This document shows positions 26,101 to 38,389 of a stretch of 64,000 nucleotides of DNA, one piece after another; positions within the stretch are counted from its first letter, which is position 1; every line of letters begins with the position of its first letter. Both the position numbers and the translations under genes were made by a program. A model generated the notes under the pieces. The model searched no databases and was not told where the DNA came from. It saw nothing but the letters and a program-made list of their open reading frames with translations. Origin of the DNA: Sorghum bicolor (Eukaryota; Streptophyta; Magnoliopsida; Poales; Poaceae); NCBI RefSeq assembly GCF_000003195.3, contig NC_012873.2:8269894-8333893 (forward strand), read 5' to 3'.

Positions 26101-26279
26101 CAGATCGCTCACCCCGACGAGTCGCCGCCCGCCCCCCTCCCATCCTCTCCGCCAGCATCGCCGTACCCAGAGGCCCCATCCCGGCCTCCCCGCCTCCCGG
26201 GGTGCCCCTCCTCCTCGTCAACCTCCTCCTCGTCGTACCCGTTCAGCGCGTGCTGGTTGTCCTCCGGGTACCCCGCCAT
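23109..26279 (-). CDS. Two-RRM glycine-rich hnRNP-type RNA-binding protein
   Basis: It binds pre-mRNA/mRNA, probably as a nuclear hnRNP A/B- or Musashi/DAZAP1-like factor. Coding exons (minus order): 26279-26113, 26032-25992, 24753-24590, 24471-24369, 24295-24126, 23639-23109. They give 391 aa in perfect phase. An acidic Gly-rich N-terminus (1-55) precedes RRM1 (about 57-133; RNP2 KIFVGG, RNP1 RGFGFVTF) and RRM2 (about 146-222; RNP2 KIFIGG, RNP1 RGFGFVTF). A Gly/Tyr-rich low-complexity tail (about 235-391) follows, with five tandem GGGAY-like units encoded at about 23230-23290. Such tails commonly drive self-association. A likely 5' UTR intron is 26392-26306 (GT-AG). The start ATG is the first in the leader. 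The exact paralogue is not identified. Confidence 0.95.
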
Positions 26280-26566
26280 GCCGCAAACTTCCGCGCAACC
26301 GCCGCCTGAGATCGAAACAACGGAATCTGAGCCAACACGCAGAAACCCTAGCTCGAGCCTTGGAAGAGGGCGCGGGGGGGAACGCGGATTACCTCGGATT
26401 CGGAGCAATCAGACGGTGGGGTTCGCGGCCTGAGCAAACCCTAGCGGCGCTGCTGCGGGTGCGGGTTTAGAGGGCGAGGCGGGGTTGCAGGAGGAAGGAG
26501 ATGAAAGAGAGACGGAGGAGGCGGCGGCGAGGTTCGGTTTGAGTCCAACGCGAAGGCGGCTCCGAG

Positions 26567-26574
26567 AATTTATA
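26567..26574 (-). promoter_or_regulatory. TATA box of the hnRNP gene
   Basis: TATAAATT on the minus strand lies about 290 bp upstream of the ATG, a fitting distance if the leader contains the predicted 5' UTR intron. Confidence 0.55.
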
Positions 26575-26599
26575 TGAGCCGTGCGCGACGGTGCGGGTT

Positions 26600-27990
26600 A
26601 GAGACACAAGAGGGTTTGGGTTTTGGACGAAGTTGACCACAAGTCTAACCATGACAAATTTCTACAAATCACTTAGGCTTCTATGTAAATCGACTCATGG
26701 TCTGAGGTGGCAATGCGAGCACTAAGGCTTCTCGAGGAGATGTAAATTAGCTTAGGGTTTGAGGTGGCAATGTGATGAGTTCAATTAACCGCTGGAAGAC
26801 GACTTATGGTGGAGAATAAAGAGTTGATGCAGAATATTGAGTCGACTTTTCGCAAATAAAAATTGAATTCTGGATGGCGGTTGGGTTTGGTGAACAAGAG
26901 GGACGGACTTTCGGCTCCACAAGATCTGGTCGAAGATGTTGCCCGTGCGCTCTCGAGGCCCTTTGTCGGTGTGTTGTGGTCTCAATGTCGTCGACCTCAA
27001 TGTCGCGCTTGGTGTCCATGTAACCTGCTCGAATGGCACCACCCGCCCCACCGCACGTGGCGTCGTGCTCGTCGCTGACTAGGAGAGCCACACATGTAGG
27101 GCGCCAACTTGGGTAGCGGCGTGCAGATCGTCCACCTCGCTGCCGCTTGCACGGAGGAGCTACTGGAGGTTATTTGTGGCGGAGAAAACAAAGGTGTTCC
27201 TTGTTCATAGTAGAAAGTAAAGTTATCTCGACGGTGTTCTTTTTATTTGTTATGTGGACCCTACCTTACTTTTATCCTAGGAGTCGACTCTGGCTACGTG
27301 CTTACGTAGTTCTCTATAAAAGAAAATCGACTCAACAATTGTGGATGCCCATACATGATTTTCTATAAAAAAAACGACTTAACAACTGCGGATGCCCTTA
27401 CGACCTGTTTGAATGTTGTAGTTTCAAGAAACTTTAGTTTAAATTTTAAATAAAGCAAAAGATGTGTAAAACTCTAGTTTAGAAAAGATATAGAGTGGAC
27501 TTTTAAAAACTCAAAAAAAAAACTATAGTTTTAAGTATACAATGGGTTTCTAAAACTATAACTTTTTTACAAAATTATAGTATCTACTTATATTTTTGTC
27601 CACCTCTCCCTAGGGACGGCGAAGAGTTTCTTTTATCTCATTTTTTCTTTCTATAAACTGCGCTCACACCCTTAGTGTCTCGTATGTGATCCAAACTCAT
27701 AACACATAATGATACGAATTAGGACAACTCGCATATAGCGATGATGAATACAAAGTCCAATTCCAATACGTATTGGGTCGTGCCATACTATCTCGTATGT
27801 GACTCGAACTTATGACCCACACTCATATGAGTTAACTCTCATCTAGCGATGATATGTAGTCTAATTTCTATATATTGGATCATGTTGCAACATGCTAGTT
27901 GTTACAAAACTCAAAATAATACTTCCCATCTAAACATGGCCTTAGATTCAGATCAAGAAACAAATAATTCAATCGTTGTTGTAGTTTTTT
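26600..27990. other. Intergenic region
   Basis: No host gene was recognised. Short open frames at 26785-27190 on both strands have no domain. The region holds poly-A/T-rich sequence and the tandem repeat listed separately. Confidence 0.5.
27678..27891. repeat. Imperfect tandem repeat, two units of about 105 bp
   Basis: TCTCGTATGTGA, a block like AACTCATAACAC and TAGCGATGAT recur in the same order in both units (starting about 27678 and 27789). Similarity is moderate. Origin unknown. Confidence 0.55.
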
Positions 27991-28005
27991 TTAAAATACA
28001 ACATA

Positions 28006-28151
28006 CTCTTCCATTCTAAATTATAAGTGTTATGATTTTTCTAAATTCAAATTTAAAAACTATGTATATAGACATATAGTATGCATCTAGATACATAGCA
28101 AAAGCTAAGTACCTTGAAAAGCTAGAATGACTTATATTTTGAAGTGGAGAG
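28006..28151. mobile_element. Stowaway-like MITE
   Basis: The ends CTCTTCCATTCTAAATTATA and (complement) CTCTCCACTTCAAAATATAA are inverted repeats of the Stowaway type, with TA just left of the element and a degraded right flank. Confidence 0.6.
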
Positions 28152-28239
28152 GTTAGCAGGTTGAGAAAAATGGGACGAAAGATCATCATATTTCCCTAGT
28201 TGTACAAAGTAGATTACATAGAAAAATTAAGGGGTTGTT

Positions 28240-29235
28240 TGGTTCTTGAAACTTCATCTAGCCCTATCATGAGTTTTGGTGGACTAATGACACGATCAAA
28301 GGATTAATATGTTGACAGAGTATTTGAGCAGGTTTTTAGTGTATGAAATGAAGTATTTGATGAATGGTGATCCCCAAATTTACTTAAGATGAGTTGCGGA
28401 AAATAAAGTTTCATTGCATATTCTTTATATTCTGTATTTGAGGATTGAAAACTATTGTACTATTAAGGGGATTCAAAGTCATTATCTTGCATGTATATCT
28501 CCATGCTCCAAGAGAGGATACAAATTTTTTGGGAGATACTAAAAAGTGTTGAGAGAAAATTTTCCAAGCTAACTTGTTTATGCAAACTATTTCTCAGTAG
28601 GGCTTTCCAGATGTCCAGAGAGGATTCTATATGTCAAACCTTTTGAGGAATTGGAGAATCCTTGAAGGCACAAATTTGAGTTTGTTACTCTTGGATTTGA
28701 GGAATCCTAGCCAACACAAAGTTGCACACGAGCTCTTGATATGCGATTGAGCACCGGAAAGTTTGTATTACCTTGACGATTCTAGTGAGAATGTGAGATC
28801 TCTCAAGCTTGACCTTCGTGTTTTTTTATAAGAGAGCAATGTTGAAGAGATTCAAGTCTTTGTGGCTTCCTCAACGACAAGGACTTAAGCATTCCTTTAT
28901 TGTTTGGTAGAACCTCGGGTAAAATGGTGTGTCTCTTATGTTCTTATGTTCATCTTGTCCTTATTGATTTTTATCGTATTTGCAAAATCTTTGTTCTTTG
29001 AGTGTAGAAAACTCAGGAGACATCTCTACGCGTCTTCTATGGGCTAGTAGACACTACTTTTCCTAGCTTAATTCACCATAAAGCAAACCTGCCTAAATAA
29101 GTCTAGTAGCAAGTTTAACACTACTACTATATTATCACTCAAAACTAGAGGCTAGCTACTAAACTACTTTGCTCTAGTTGTTGTGAGTTCAAGGATCTTC
29201 TATAGGCTATTCATCTCCCCTCTAGTCATCTAAAT
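28240..29235 (+). mobile_element. Possible degenerate LTR remnant
   Basis: The right end (GGCTATTCATCTCCCCTCTAG) closely matches the right end of the solo LTR at 53608-55532 (GGCTATTCACC then CCCTCTAG), and the left part has a similar phrase (TTTTGGTGGACTAATGACAC). No TSD or second LTR was found. The borders are guesses. Confidence 0.35.
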
Positions 29236-29239
29236 CCTT

Positions 29240-30030
29240 TCACCTAGCTCGCTCACACTGCCTGGCCGACTTGAGAAGCTGATAGGACAAGACCCCCTTA
29301 CCACCGACAACCTATGCAAGAAGAAAGACTAGTGGTTCGGTCACTAGCTTTTAATGGGTCCTCAGCAACCGAGTCAACAACTGGTGGCTAAGAGAAGCCA
29401 TGCTCTAGGCCACGAGGGCCCATAAAACTCACCCGAAAAAGGTAAAAGTAGGGGCTCTGATATGAGGGCACTTGTTAAAACATCATTAACTAGCATGTGG
29501 TCCCATAAAACGTGGCTCATGCGTCGTAGGCAATGTTTTGTAGAGATTCTAAATTAGCTCTCGGAGCTATTGTGTGTGCAATTTCACCAAACGTCAAAAA
29601 AAAAAACAAACCGCTTCACACGGTCACGAGAAAACTAAAGAGAAACCATAGGTGATAGTTGACGGATGAAGTTGAAAAGAGTAGCTTCTACTAAGCAGAG
29701 TCGTACGAAACCATCGAGACAAACAAGGGAGGTAGGTGAAGTTGAAAAGAATAACTTCTACTCCTTATCTCTAATTTACTAGAAAAGCTATTTTACTAAA
29801 TATTTTTTTAAATATTTTTTTGACAAGTTAAATAACTTTAATTTCACTAGTAATGCTGTTTGTGAAGCTGATCGTGTGAAGCAGAGCTGTAGCCTGTACC
29901 ATAGCCATAGGATGCCCAACAACAGTAGAATTGTACAGCTGAGAGTGGACTACTGGGAAATCCGACTACTGAAGTGTGACCCCTTCTCAAGAGAAAAGCA
30001 GGGAAAAAGAAAACAGAGAGCCGGAGACGC
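29240..30030. other. Intergenic, 5' flank of the EF-hand gene
   Basis: No gene or clear repeat was seen. The last 200 bp should include the promoter and leader of the EF-hand gene, but I see no convincing TATA box. Confidence 0.5.
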
Positions 30031-30042
30031 GACTCATCGGCC

Positions 30043-33000
30043 ATGGCGAAGCCGGCGGCGGCGGCGACGAGGAAGCCCTCTGCGGCGTCGACCGTCGCAC
30101 TGACACTGGCTCTGGCCCTGGCCTCGGCTGGCCTCCTCTTCCTCCTACTCCGCCTCTCTCCCTCCTCCCCGTCCCCCACCCCGCACCCGCACCGCCGCCT
30201 CCGCCTCCGCGCCCGCGCGCACGTGCACCACCACCAGATCCCATTCGACCCTGTCGTCGCGGACATCGAGCGCCGCATCGAAGACCGCGAGTGGGAGCGC
30301 CTCGCCGCCGCGGGGCTGCACGCGCCGGGCATGGAGGCGGCGCCGGTCCCAGAGGATCTCACCGACGGCGAGGCCGACGCCGACGAGGACTACATCAACG
30401 ACGCCGCGCGCTTCAACGTCACGCATCGCGTGGAGGCGCTGTTCCCAAAGATCGACGTCGACCCTGCCGATGGCGCCGTCACGGGCGCCGAGCTGGCCGC
30501 GTGGAACCTCGCGAATGCGCGGCGGGAGGTGCTGCACCGCACCGCCCGGGAGCTCGAGCTGCACGACCGCGATCACGACGGCCGCGTCGCCTTCGGCGAG
30601 TACGAGCGGCCCAGCTGGGCCTGGCGTTTCGACGGTACGCACATATATGTATGTACGATTCCAGCTGTTTATGTTTGATTCTTCAAGTGAGGTTTGGATC
30701 CTTGCACTAAGTTTGGAAGTTCGTTGGATACTCGTAATCCAACAACAACAGCTGGTAGGTAAGCTCTGAATCTTGGTGCCAAGATTTGTTTGACCACGTC
30801 CTGTTGTTGGATTTGGGGATCTATATGCTGATTTTTAGGCTACATTGTGATGTTAAGTCATTTTACTTTTACATAACGGAAATGTGGTTATGTAAATAAC
30901 CCGTCTTTGCTAGTTCATTTGCCATGTATACTTCGGGCACCTTGAAGCCAAGCAATTGAACTTTCATGTTATAACTGATGTTTTAGACTTATATTAGCAA
31001 GATATCCTGGAAATCCTTTCACTGTAGTTTTCCTTACATGTAATGCATCAAATTGACCATTTTTTCACATAAAATGAATGAGGTCTGCTGCGTATAGTTC
31101 TAAGAAATGTGGATCATTTTCCAAGGCCCCTATGTGGCTATGCCTGAATTATACTCCCTCTGCCCCAAATTATAAGACGTTTTGGCTTTTCTAGATACAT
31201 TGGTTTTACTATGTATCTAGACATAGTGAATATCTAAGTTCATAGCAAAAGCCATGTATCTAGAAAAACCAAAACGTTTTATAATTGGGAATGGAAGGAG
31301 TAGCAAATATGTATATATTTTTTAATCCCTATAATCTTCAAATGGGAGCTACACCATGTGTGGCAACTGGGAACCTTTATAGTCAGTCTCCAGTGATGTA
31401 AACATATGCCTTTGTCAATTGTCACTAGTATTTTTCCTTGAAACTGTAATTATGATTTGTATGCTCATATGAATGTTACTCCAGATCAGTGCCTATGTAG
31501 TGGCATGACAAAAGCTGCAAGTGATATTGATACCAAGTTGGGAGTTCTCATAATTTTTCAATATACCTGAACTGTGCATTTACATGTGTCGTGGTGTCAA
31601 CTAATAGATGTTGAACTTCCAGTTTTCCATATGTGTTGAACAAAGATTCAATAAATACATAACCAGCTTGAATAGTTGTCAACTAGTCACATGGATTGAC
31701 CAAGTTGTATACATTACATGGGATGAAAAAGTTTAGATGTGCATGCCTACCAATGTCATAGAAAATAGTCCCATTTATGTACGGATCATAACTCAGCAAG
31801 AAATGGTATGGGATTGTGCAAAGAGTTCAATAGGCCACGACCTGCAATGACTAAATCATCACATACATACCTTAGTAATTTCAGCACTAAGCCTTGTCTA
31901 TGTCCAGATCATAACTCAACTAATGATGGAGTGGGATGGTGGAAGGAGGAGCATTTTAACGCTGCAGATATGGATGGTGATGGCTTTCTGAATCTTACTG
32001 AGTTTAATGAGTATAACTTCTTCTCTGACCAGTGACCACGCATTTTCTAAATCCCTTATTTCTTATCCAACATTTATTAGTTTGCCTTTCTGCCTGCAGC
32101 TTTTTACATCCAGCTGATACAACCAACCCAAAGCTAATAAATTGGTTGTGCAAAGAAGAAGTCAGGTACAAGTTTTCCCTCTAAACTTTTCCGATACATG
32201 TTTGTATTCGAGTCGATTGTCTTGCCTTATCTTAGCAGTATTATTTCAGTTCTGCTCAAGAACAACAATGATAGAAAACTTTATTTTTCCTCTATTTCAA
32301 TGGAACCAAATTAGATGTTCCCTTACCAGAATTAGAGATTATAACAATATCTATAAATAAAAGAATAATATTCTGGGGTGCTCTGCATACCAGTTGCCAC
32401 ACATGACACAATAACTGACTAGCCAAGCACCACAAGCAACTAAGGAAGAAACAGAGTTGGCTAAACAATTCATGTGAGGTTTAGCAATAATTTGATAACT
32501 ATAAGCATCCACAAATTTAGGGTAGTTAGCTGTGATTTAGTTTGTCCATTTGGTTAATAATCTGATGTATTAACAACAAATTGCTTTCTGTGCTATTCTA
32601 TGTTTATAAAAAGGAACTTAAATCAAATCTAATTCTACATGGTACATATAATCAAGGAATTAATATTTGGATTCTTGTTGACTAATTCCTCCCATTTCTC
32701 ATATTGTGATTTTGATACTACATAAGTATGTATTGGCTGCCAAGTCACATAGTGTTTAGTGGAGCACACATCCAGATCAGATTATGGCTACATATTTCAG
32801 ATGCGTTATATGACATTGTTAAAATCTTACAACAACAACAACAAAGTCTTTTAGTCCCAAGCAAGTTGGGTAGGCTAGAGTTGAAACCCAACATGAGCCC
32901 CTAGTCACGGACATTGTGAAAATCTTAAATTTTTTATATTCATTTTGTCAACTATGTCAAATGGCTGCCTAATGCCACAAGCTTTATTTGGAAATTCTGG

Positions 33001-34057
33001 GTAGTCAAACTAGGCTCTGGGTCTTAATTTGAAGATATCATTATGAAGGATCTATGCTGTTTCTTACTGGGTTTGATGCCATTTTTGGATGTAAATACAA
33101 TAAGTATAACATTTCTGAAGATGTGGCTGATATCGTTTTTTAAGAATCATAAATTCCACCAAGCTACACTGGCATCCATTCAAAATCAAGCTAACTTCAA
33201 GCGTCGATTTTGGATTGTCCAAATTATTTGCAATGGCAATACAGGTTAATCTGATTGAAATGGATGGTTTATTAATTCTGCCAGAATTATGTTGCTGTTT
33301 GAGCTGCACAGCTGGCCATTCTAAGATATTATTTTAAGATGAATTGCGTCAACTATTTAGGGAAAGAGATAAAGACAACGATGGAAAGCTCAATTTCCAA
33401 GAGTTCTTCAGTGGATTATTTTATTCCATTCGACACTATGATGACGAAGGCATAACAGATGACACTGGTGGCTCTGATGCACCAGCTAAAAAGTCATTTT
33501 CACACCTTGATCTGGATAATGATGGGTAAATATTACAATTTTCAGTGTTCTATAAGTTGTTTCTATGCATTTAAGGAAGATCCTCTCTGACTGACATAGG
33601 AGGCTTTTCCCCATTTTGAAGGCTCTTATCAGCAGATGAGCTAAAGCCTATAATTGATAATCTCCATCCGTCAGAACACTTCTATGCCAAGCAACAAGCT
33701 GACTATGTAATATCTCAGGTAACAGCTGGCTACATCTTGCTTTACTTATAGGATAAGTTGATATTTCTTCGTCTCTTCCGTCATTATGCACTATGGATCC
33801 TGGGCTTGGGAACAGCTTGATCTTATTTATGATGATTAACTTCACTTCGTGCTGAAAAATAAATCTTCTAGCATATTATGTTTTTCTTGGTAGACTCGAT
33901 AACCTTTACTTTCTAATAGCCCTTTTCTACAACTATGTAGGCTGACACAAACAAAGATGGACAGTTGAACATGAACGAGATGATCGAGAACCCCTATGTC
34001 TTTTACAATGCTTTATTCACAGAAGATGATTATGGGTTTCATGACGAGCTCCGTTAG
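30043..34057 (+). CDS. EF-hand membrane protein, CREC (reticulocalbin/calumenin) type
   Basis: A calcium-binding protein of the secretory pathway, probably a type II ER/Golgi membrane protein. Coding exons: 30043-30634, 31908-32010, 32100-32165, 33361-33525, 33622-33718, 33941-34057. They give 379 aa, all in phase with GT-AG introns. A signal anchor lies at about residues 18-37, then a Pro/Arg/His-rich stalk. The EF loops are a degenerate first one (about 138-150, with an extra residue), then HDRDHDGRVAFGE (loop 175-186), DMDGDGFLNLTE (218-229), DKDNDGKLNFQE (257-268), DLDNDGLLSADE (304-315) and DTNKDGQLNMNE (343-354). The last four are canonical. The end is YGFHDELR. The acceptor before 33361 was chosen because it restores phase and gives EEVRERDKDNDG, as I recall in the Arabidopsis relative. 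Confidence 0.93.
31154..31300. mobile_element. Stowaway MITE in intron 1 of the EF-hand gene
   Basis: The 147-bp element is flanked by TA on both sides (31152-31153 and 31301-31302). It starts CTCCCTCTGCCCCAAATTAT and ends with the complement of CTCCTTCCATTCCCAATTAT. TA target duplication and these ends are Stowaway (Tc1/mariner-derived) hallmarks. Confidence 0.85.
32830..32920 (-). mobile_element. Au SINE fragment in an EF-hand gene intron
   Basis: On the minus strand it reads TGGGTTTCAACTCTAGCCTA, then CCCAACTTGCTTGGGACTAA, then a TTGTTGTTGTTG tail. This matches my memory of the Au SINE 3' half, with its B-box-like GGGTTTCAACTC. The 5' part is truncated. Confidence 0.75.
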
Positions 34058-34875
34058 TTCCTTAGTCAAGTAAGGGCACAAACATGTACTCTGTTCTGCA
34101 CTTCTGCTTTCTGCATTTGCGAGCTTTCATTTGTTCACAACTTTGCAAACTGTAGCAGCACAAAGCTGTATGGAATCACCACTGTAGGAAGTCGGAAGAC
34201 TGTTATGCACTGCTGAGATCATTTCCATGGTTTGTCTGAATTCATCCACCATTTGATGGTATATCACTTGACCTACCTCTTAGCTTTAAGCCTCAAATAT
34301 TTATAACCTGGCGATTTTTGTTTCTTGGCAGGTGATTCCATGTAAAAACAAGCATGTTTTTAGATGCACCTGTTCTAGAAGCTGTGTTCTTTTGTAGCCT
34401 TTAGCTCTTTTCTAGTTTGTTTTTTAATCATATATGCACACGGTGAGGATGTGAGTGAGTTTTGGTTCTTTCATTTTTTGATTTGATACGAAACTAGCTA
34501 GCTTCTGCAATTTGTAAACCAATACAAAACCAGGAAGGTTTTACTGTAAGCCATGAATTGTCCATCCTGAACTTTATAATGTAAAGATTGTGCAAACCTC
34601 GTGAAATCTGCCAAATTCATGTTTCGTCCGTACAACATACAAATTCTTCTACTGAAGTTGTATCTGCAACACCTTTACCAGCTGTTCAATACGTGCAATC
34701 TTCTTCACCATCTATTTACATATATATTTATATATATAAATATACTCAATATATGCTAACTAGTACGTACTATATATGAATATATAATATTCTACAAATT
34801 ACACACAAGAAGGCACACTGTGGCACCATCACGGATGCAGTTCCACACGTGACCCCAAGCAAGCCAGTGCCAGCC

Positions 34876-36899
34876 TCAGCTTCTCCTGATGGCCCTGAGC
34901 TTGACGCCGTGGCGGAAGGCAAGGACGAGGTCGAAGTCGAACTGGAGCGGCGACTCCATGGCCGGCGAGTGCCGGAATGTGTACCGGCGGTAGAGCTCGA
35001 CCACGGCGAGCTTCACCTGCTGTAGCGCGAACTTGTGCCCGATGCACGCCCTCGGCCCGACGCCGAAGGGGATGTGCGCGTACGGGTGGCGCGTCCGCTC
35101 CTCCTCCGCCTCCGGCGCGAACCGCTCTGGCCGGAACTCCTCCGGGTCCGGGAACTGCGCCGCGTCCCTGGCCAGCACCCCCGGCGCCAGCCACACGTAC
35201 GCGCCCTGCCGTGCAAAAGCAAAACCTTCGTTACGTTTGTTTGCTGCAAGCGATCGATCAAATCACCGGCGGCGCCGCCGCCGCCGCGGGCGTTACCTTT
35301 GGGAGGACGTAGCCGCCGATCTCCACGCGCTCGGAGGTCTGCCTGGCGATGAGCGGCGAGACGAGGTGGAACCGCATGGCCTCCTTGATGACCTGGTCGA
35401 GGTAGGGGAACCTGCTCTGGAGCTCGTCGGCGTCCGGCGCGCGTCCGTGGCGCGGCGCGAAGCCGTCCACCTCCCGGAGCAGCTTCTCCTCGACGCGCGG
35501 GTGGCAGGACACCAGGTACACCACCGACGACAGCGTGAACGCCGTCGTCTTGGTGCCGGCGATGAGGTGCTCGTACGCCAGCGCGCGGACGTGCCTGTCC
35601 GCCAGCGCGAAGTCCTTGGCGCCGCCGCCGTTCTCCATCGCGTCCAGCAGCGCCGCGATGAAGTCCAGCGGGGCGGCGTCGTCCTCGCTGACGCCGTCGC
35701 CGCCACGCCGGCGCGTGGCGCGATCTCGCCGCCGGCCGGCTATGATCGCGTCGATGCGGGAGCACAGCCGGCGCTCGTTCTCGTTCATCTTGTAGTCCGC
35801 CGTGCCGGGCACCCGCCGTAGCAGCCGCTTGCACGGCGTCTGGACGCACGGGAGGAAGAGACCAAGGATGGTGGACAGCGAGCTCGACAGGTCCATCTTG
35901 ACGAACTCCATGGACCGCTTGTACTCCTTGAGGAACTCCCTGACGTTGTCGTCGCCCTCGCCGCCTTCGGTCTCGCCGCCGCCGCCTGCGGCATTCTTCG
36001 ACAGGCCGAACTCGATGCCGAAGGCCGTCTTGCCGATGATGTCGATGGCCATCCGCAGCGAGAGCTGGCAGAAGGGGATGCAGTCCTGGTCCGTCCAGCC
36101 GGCGATGTTGGCCACCAGTATGTCCACATACGACTGCATCACTGGAATGAGCCCGGCGAGCCGCGCTGGCTGGTAGAGCGGGACCACTGTGCTCCTCATC
36201 GCCGACCACGTTGAGTCCCTGACATCATGTATATGAGTAAGCTCACTGCCTCAGTCAACAAAATTCATGCAAATTTCAGACAACAAATAGTTTCCATGCC
36301 TTCTCTATCTGAATTCTGAACTGAACATTCCGGTCTACCTGTATCTAGCTAATGTTTCTAATTTCAAAACTAATAGTCAGTTCATTCGGTTCAACAGCAA
36401 CTAGCAGCACCTGGTGAGGAAGAGGGCATCTTGGTGCAGGGAACCGATCGACGGCGGCGGGGTGCTCCGGTTGCGGATGTCCTTGAACTTCTTGATGCCA
36501 ACCTCCTTGCACAGCTCGGCATTGGCCACGATCACCAGAGGCTGCCTTCCCATGTGAAACCTGCCCATGGTGACCATGGTAACTTCTCCATCTACGCATT
36601 ACTGTAAATCTGCAGAGCCATGATAGTCATGAGGATTACCTGAAGATTGGACCATACTCCTTCGCGATGGCACGGAAAACGTCTGGCCCATTCTTGGCAA
36701 GAAGGTGAAGATGGCCTATGGGGAATCTGGTTGGAGGCCCTGGGACTCTCCTCACACTCCATAAGGGTGCATAGAAGTATATCAGAAATGCGCTGAACAG
36801 GGACAGAAAAGATATGAGCACCAGAACAGGTACGCTTTGGTGAGAAACAGCGCTAACTGTGAGTGCAATCTCCATGAGAGAAGCTTTGGACACTGGCAA
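34876..36899 (-). CDS. MAX1: Cytochrome P450, CYP711A (MAX1) family
   Basis: CYP711A enzymes oxidise carlactone to carlactonoic acid and, in grasses, onward to canonical strigolactones or hydroxylated intermediates, at the ER. Coding exons (minus order): 36899-36640, 36560-36411, 36218-35297, 35205-34876; 553 aa in phase. A membrane anchor (about 24-46) and the proline hinge [14 protein letters not shown] are followed by family-typical [16 protein letters not shown]. The I-helix is AGTKTT (about 357-362), ExxR is EAMR (416-419), PERF is at 470-473, and the heme loop is [10 protein letters not shown] with Cys498. Length is normal; a second in-frame Met at residue 9 could also start translation. 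The I-helix Lys is unusual. Family membership is firm; the paralogue and its product are not. Its 3' end faces the EF-hand gene about 820 bp away. Confidence 0.93.
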
Positions 36900-36979
36900 G
36901 TGTGGAAGAGAGGGAGCTGCTGCTGCTGCCTAGTTGCTCAGAGTTTTGGTGTCTGTCCCACTGATGCTTCTCGTGCCAA

Positions 36980-36987
36980 TTTATAAA
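36980..36987 (-). promoter_or_regulatory. TATA box of the CYP711A gene
   Basis: TTTATAAA on the minus strand, 81 bp upstream of the ATG, would give a 5' leader of about 50 nt. Confidence 0.65.
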
Positions 36988-36999
36988 GGGTGAGGAGAA

Positions 37000-38380
37000 T
37001 AGGATCCGATGTTGTCCTCATGTTTGTAGTCATCATCAGATCATGCTGTTCCAGTCCATCTGCGCCATACGATCAATATTATCAGAGGAATCACATGCTG
37101 CATATGACGACACATCAGCAGTTACCATTCCAGAGGTTTTGTCACAACAGGTCAATCAACGTTATCGTTTTCTGATCTTTCATTCATGTGAACAATTCTG
37201 TAATGAATTATCAACCACGGATTGTTTAAAGCAATTATTTACATACGGTGGCTATTTTACTCCTGATTTACTGTTTTTTTTTAATCTTTGCCGATGCTTG
37301 ATTAATTACCGTCCTCTTGTAATTCAGTTCATATATACTCACAATTCTGTTGCATAATCAAAGTTCTAAACATTGCAGGGAACTAGAAAATGGATTTTAT
37401 TGCATGAACTGTTAAAGGGTCACAGGAGCAACTGCAGCTATTTAAGCCAGCAGAAGAACCTGGTCACAATTTTATTACATTTATAACATAATAATAGTAA
37501 AAGACTTGTGCACGAAAAAGCATAAAAAGGTAAAAAAAATGTATGCATGTGTCGGCATAGAAATCGGCGATTTCTTTTTCGGGACTGAATTCACCTAAGT
37601 AAGCTGTCCCAATTGAATTCTATTCAAAATTATGAACCTGCAGCCGGCACAGCACAAACAGAAGAAAGCACTACGTTCTGGAGTTCTCCTCACATCATTT
37701 TCTCATGGAAATTGGGTCTGGTAATGGATTAGTCACTTCAGACACCTTGTAAAGCACATGTCGCAATAACATCGGTCACACGATGGCGACAGTAACAAAT
37801 CGCATTGAAAGGAAGAATCAAATTGACCAGAGCAATGCACTGATTCAGGCACTGTAATGCACACCATCTATTTCATGTGTTGGCCAATTGCAATCAAAAT
37901 TGCTGTCTGATAATCAGTATATGAATGGAATAAACTTTCGAAGGATCTCCAGATTCCATGTAGGCTAGTGTTGACACTACGATTCTGACAAAACAGAATT
38001 GACACCACCATACTAGACTGGCAGGTATCTTTCAACCTTCTTTTTCTCGCTATGAGTTTGTACGCTACAAAATCAGCTGAACAAACAACAGCTATAAACT
38101 TGAAATTAACTGGCTGTCCATGAATCATGACACCCTTTTTAGTAAAAGTCAAAACTATGCTAGATGACAGCTACTGTTCGATGAAACACTATATTCTATT
38201 TGGCTTCAAAAACCATCCTGATATTATATTGATCGATACTAATATAACAATAGAACTGTTAAATTAGGTGAATCCAAGATCAAATTTCTCCACTGTGGCC
38301 TACAATTTCAAAAAGGATCGTCCGTATTCTTTGGATATTTGTTGCAAGGTTGACATTATTTCTCACTCTCTTTTTCTTTT
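37000..38380. other. Intergenic upstream of the CYP711A gene
   Basis: AT-rich sequence with no gene or repeat I can name. It would include the distal promoter of the P450 gene. Confidence 0.5.
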
Positions 38381-38389
38381 GAACGGGAA

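Noticed and set aside
33341..33360. Earlier acceptor giving DELRQLF before the fourth EF-hand exon
   Set aside because: It breaks the reading phase with the preceding exon; the acceptor before 33361 keeps phase and gives EEVRERDKDNDG.
35013..36209. 398-codon minus-strand frame and a 262-codon plus-strand frame over the P450
   Set aside because: Shadow frames of the GC-rich P450 exon 3; the real frame carries the I-helix, ExxR and heme motifs after splicing.
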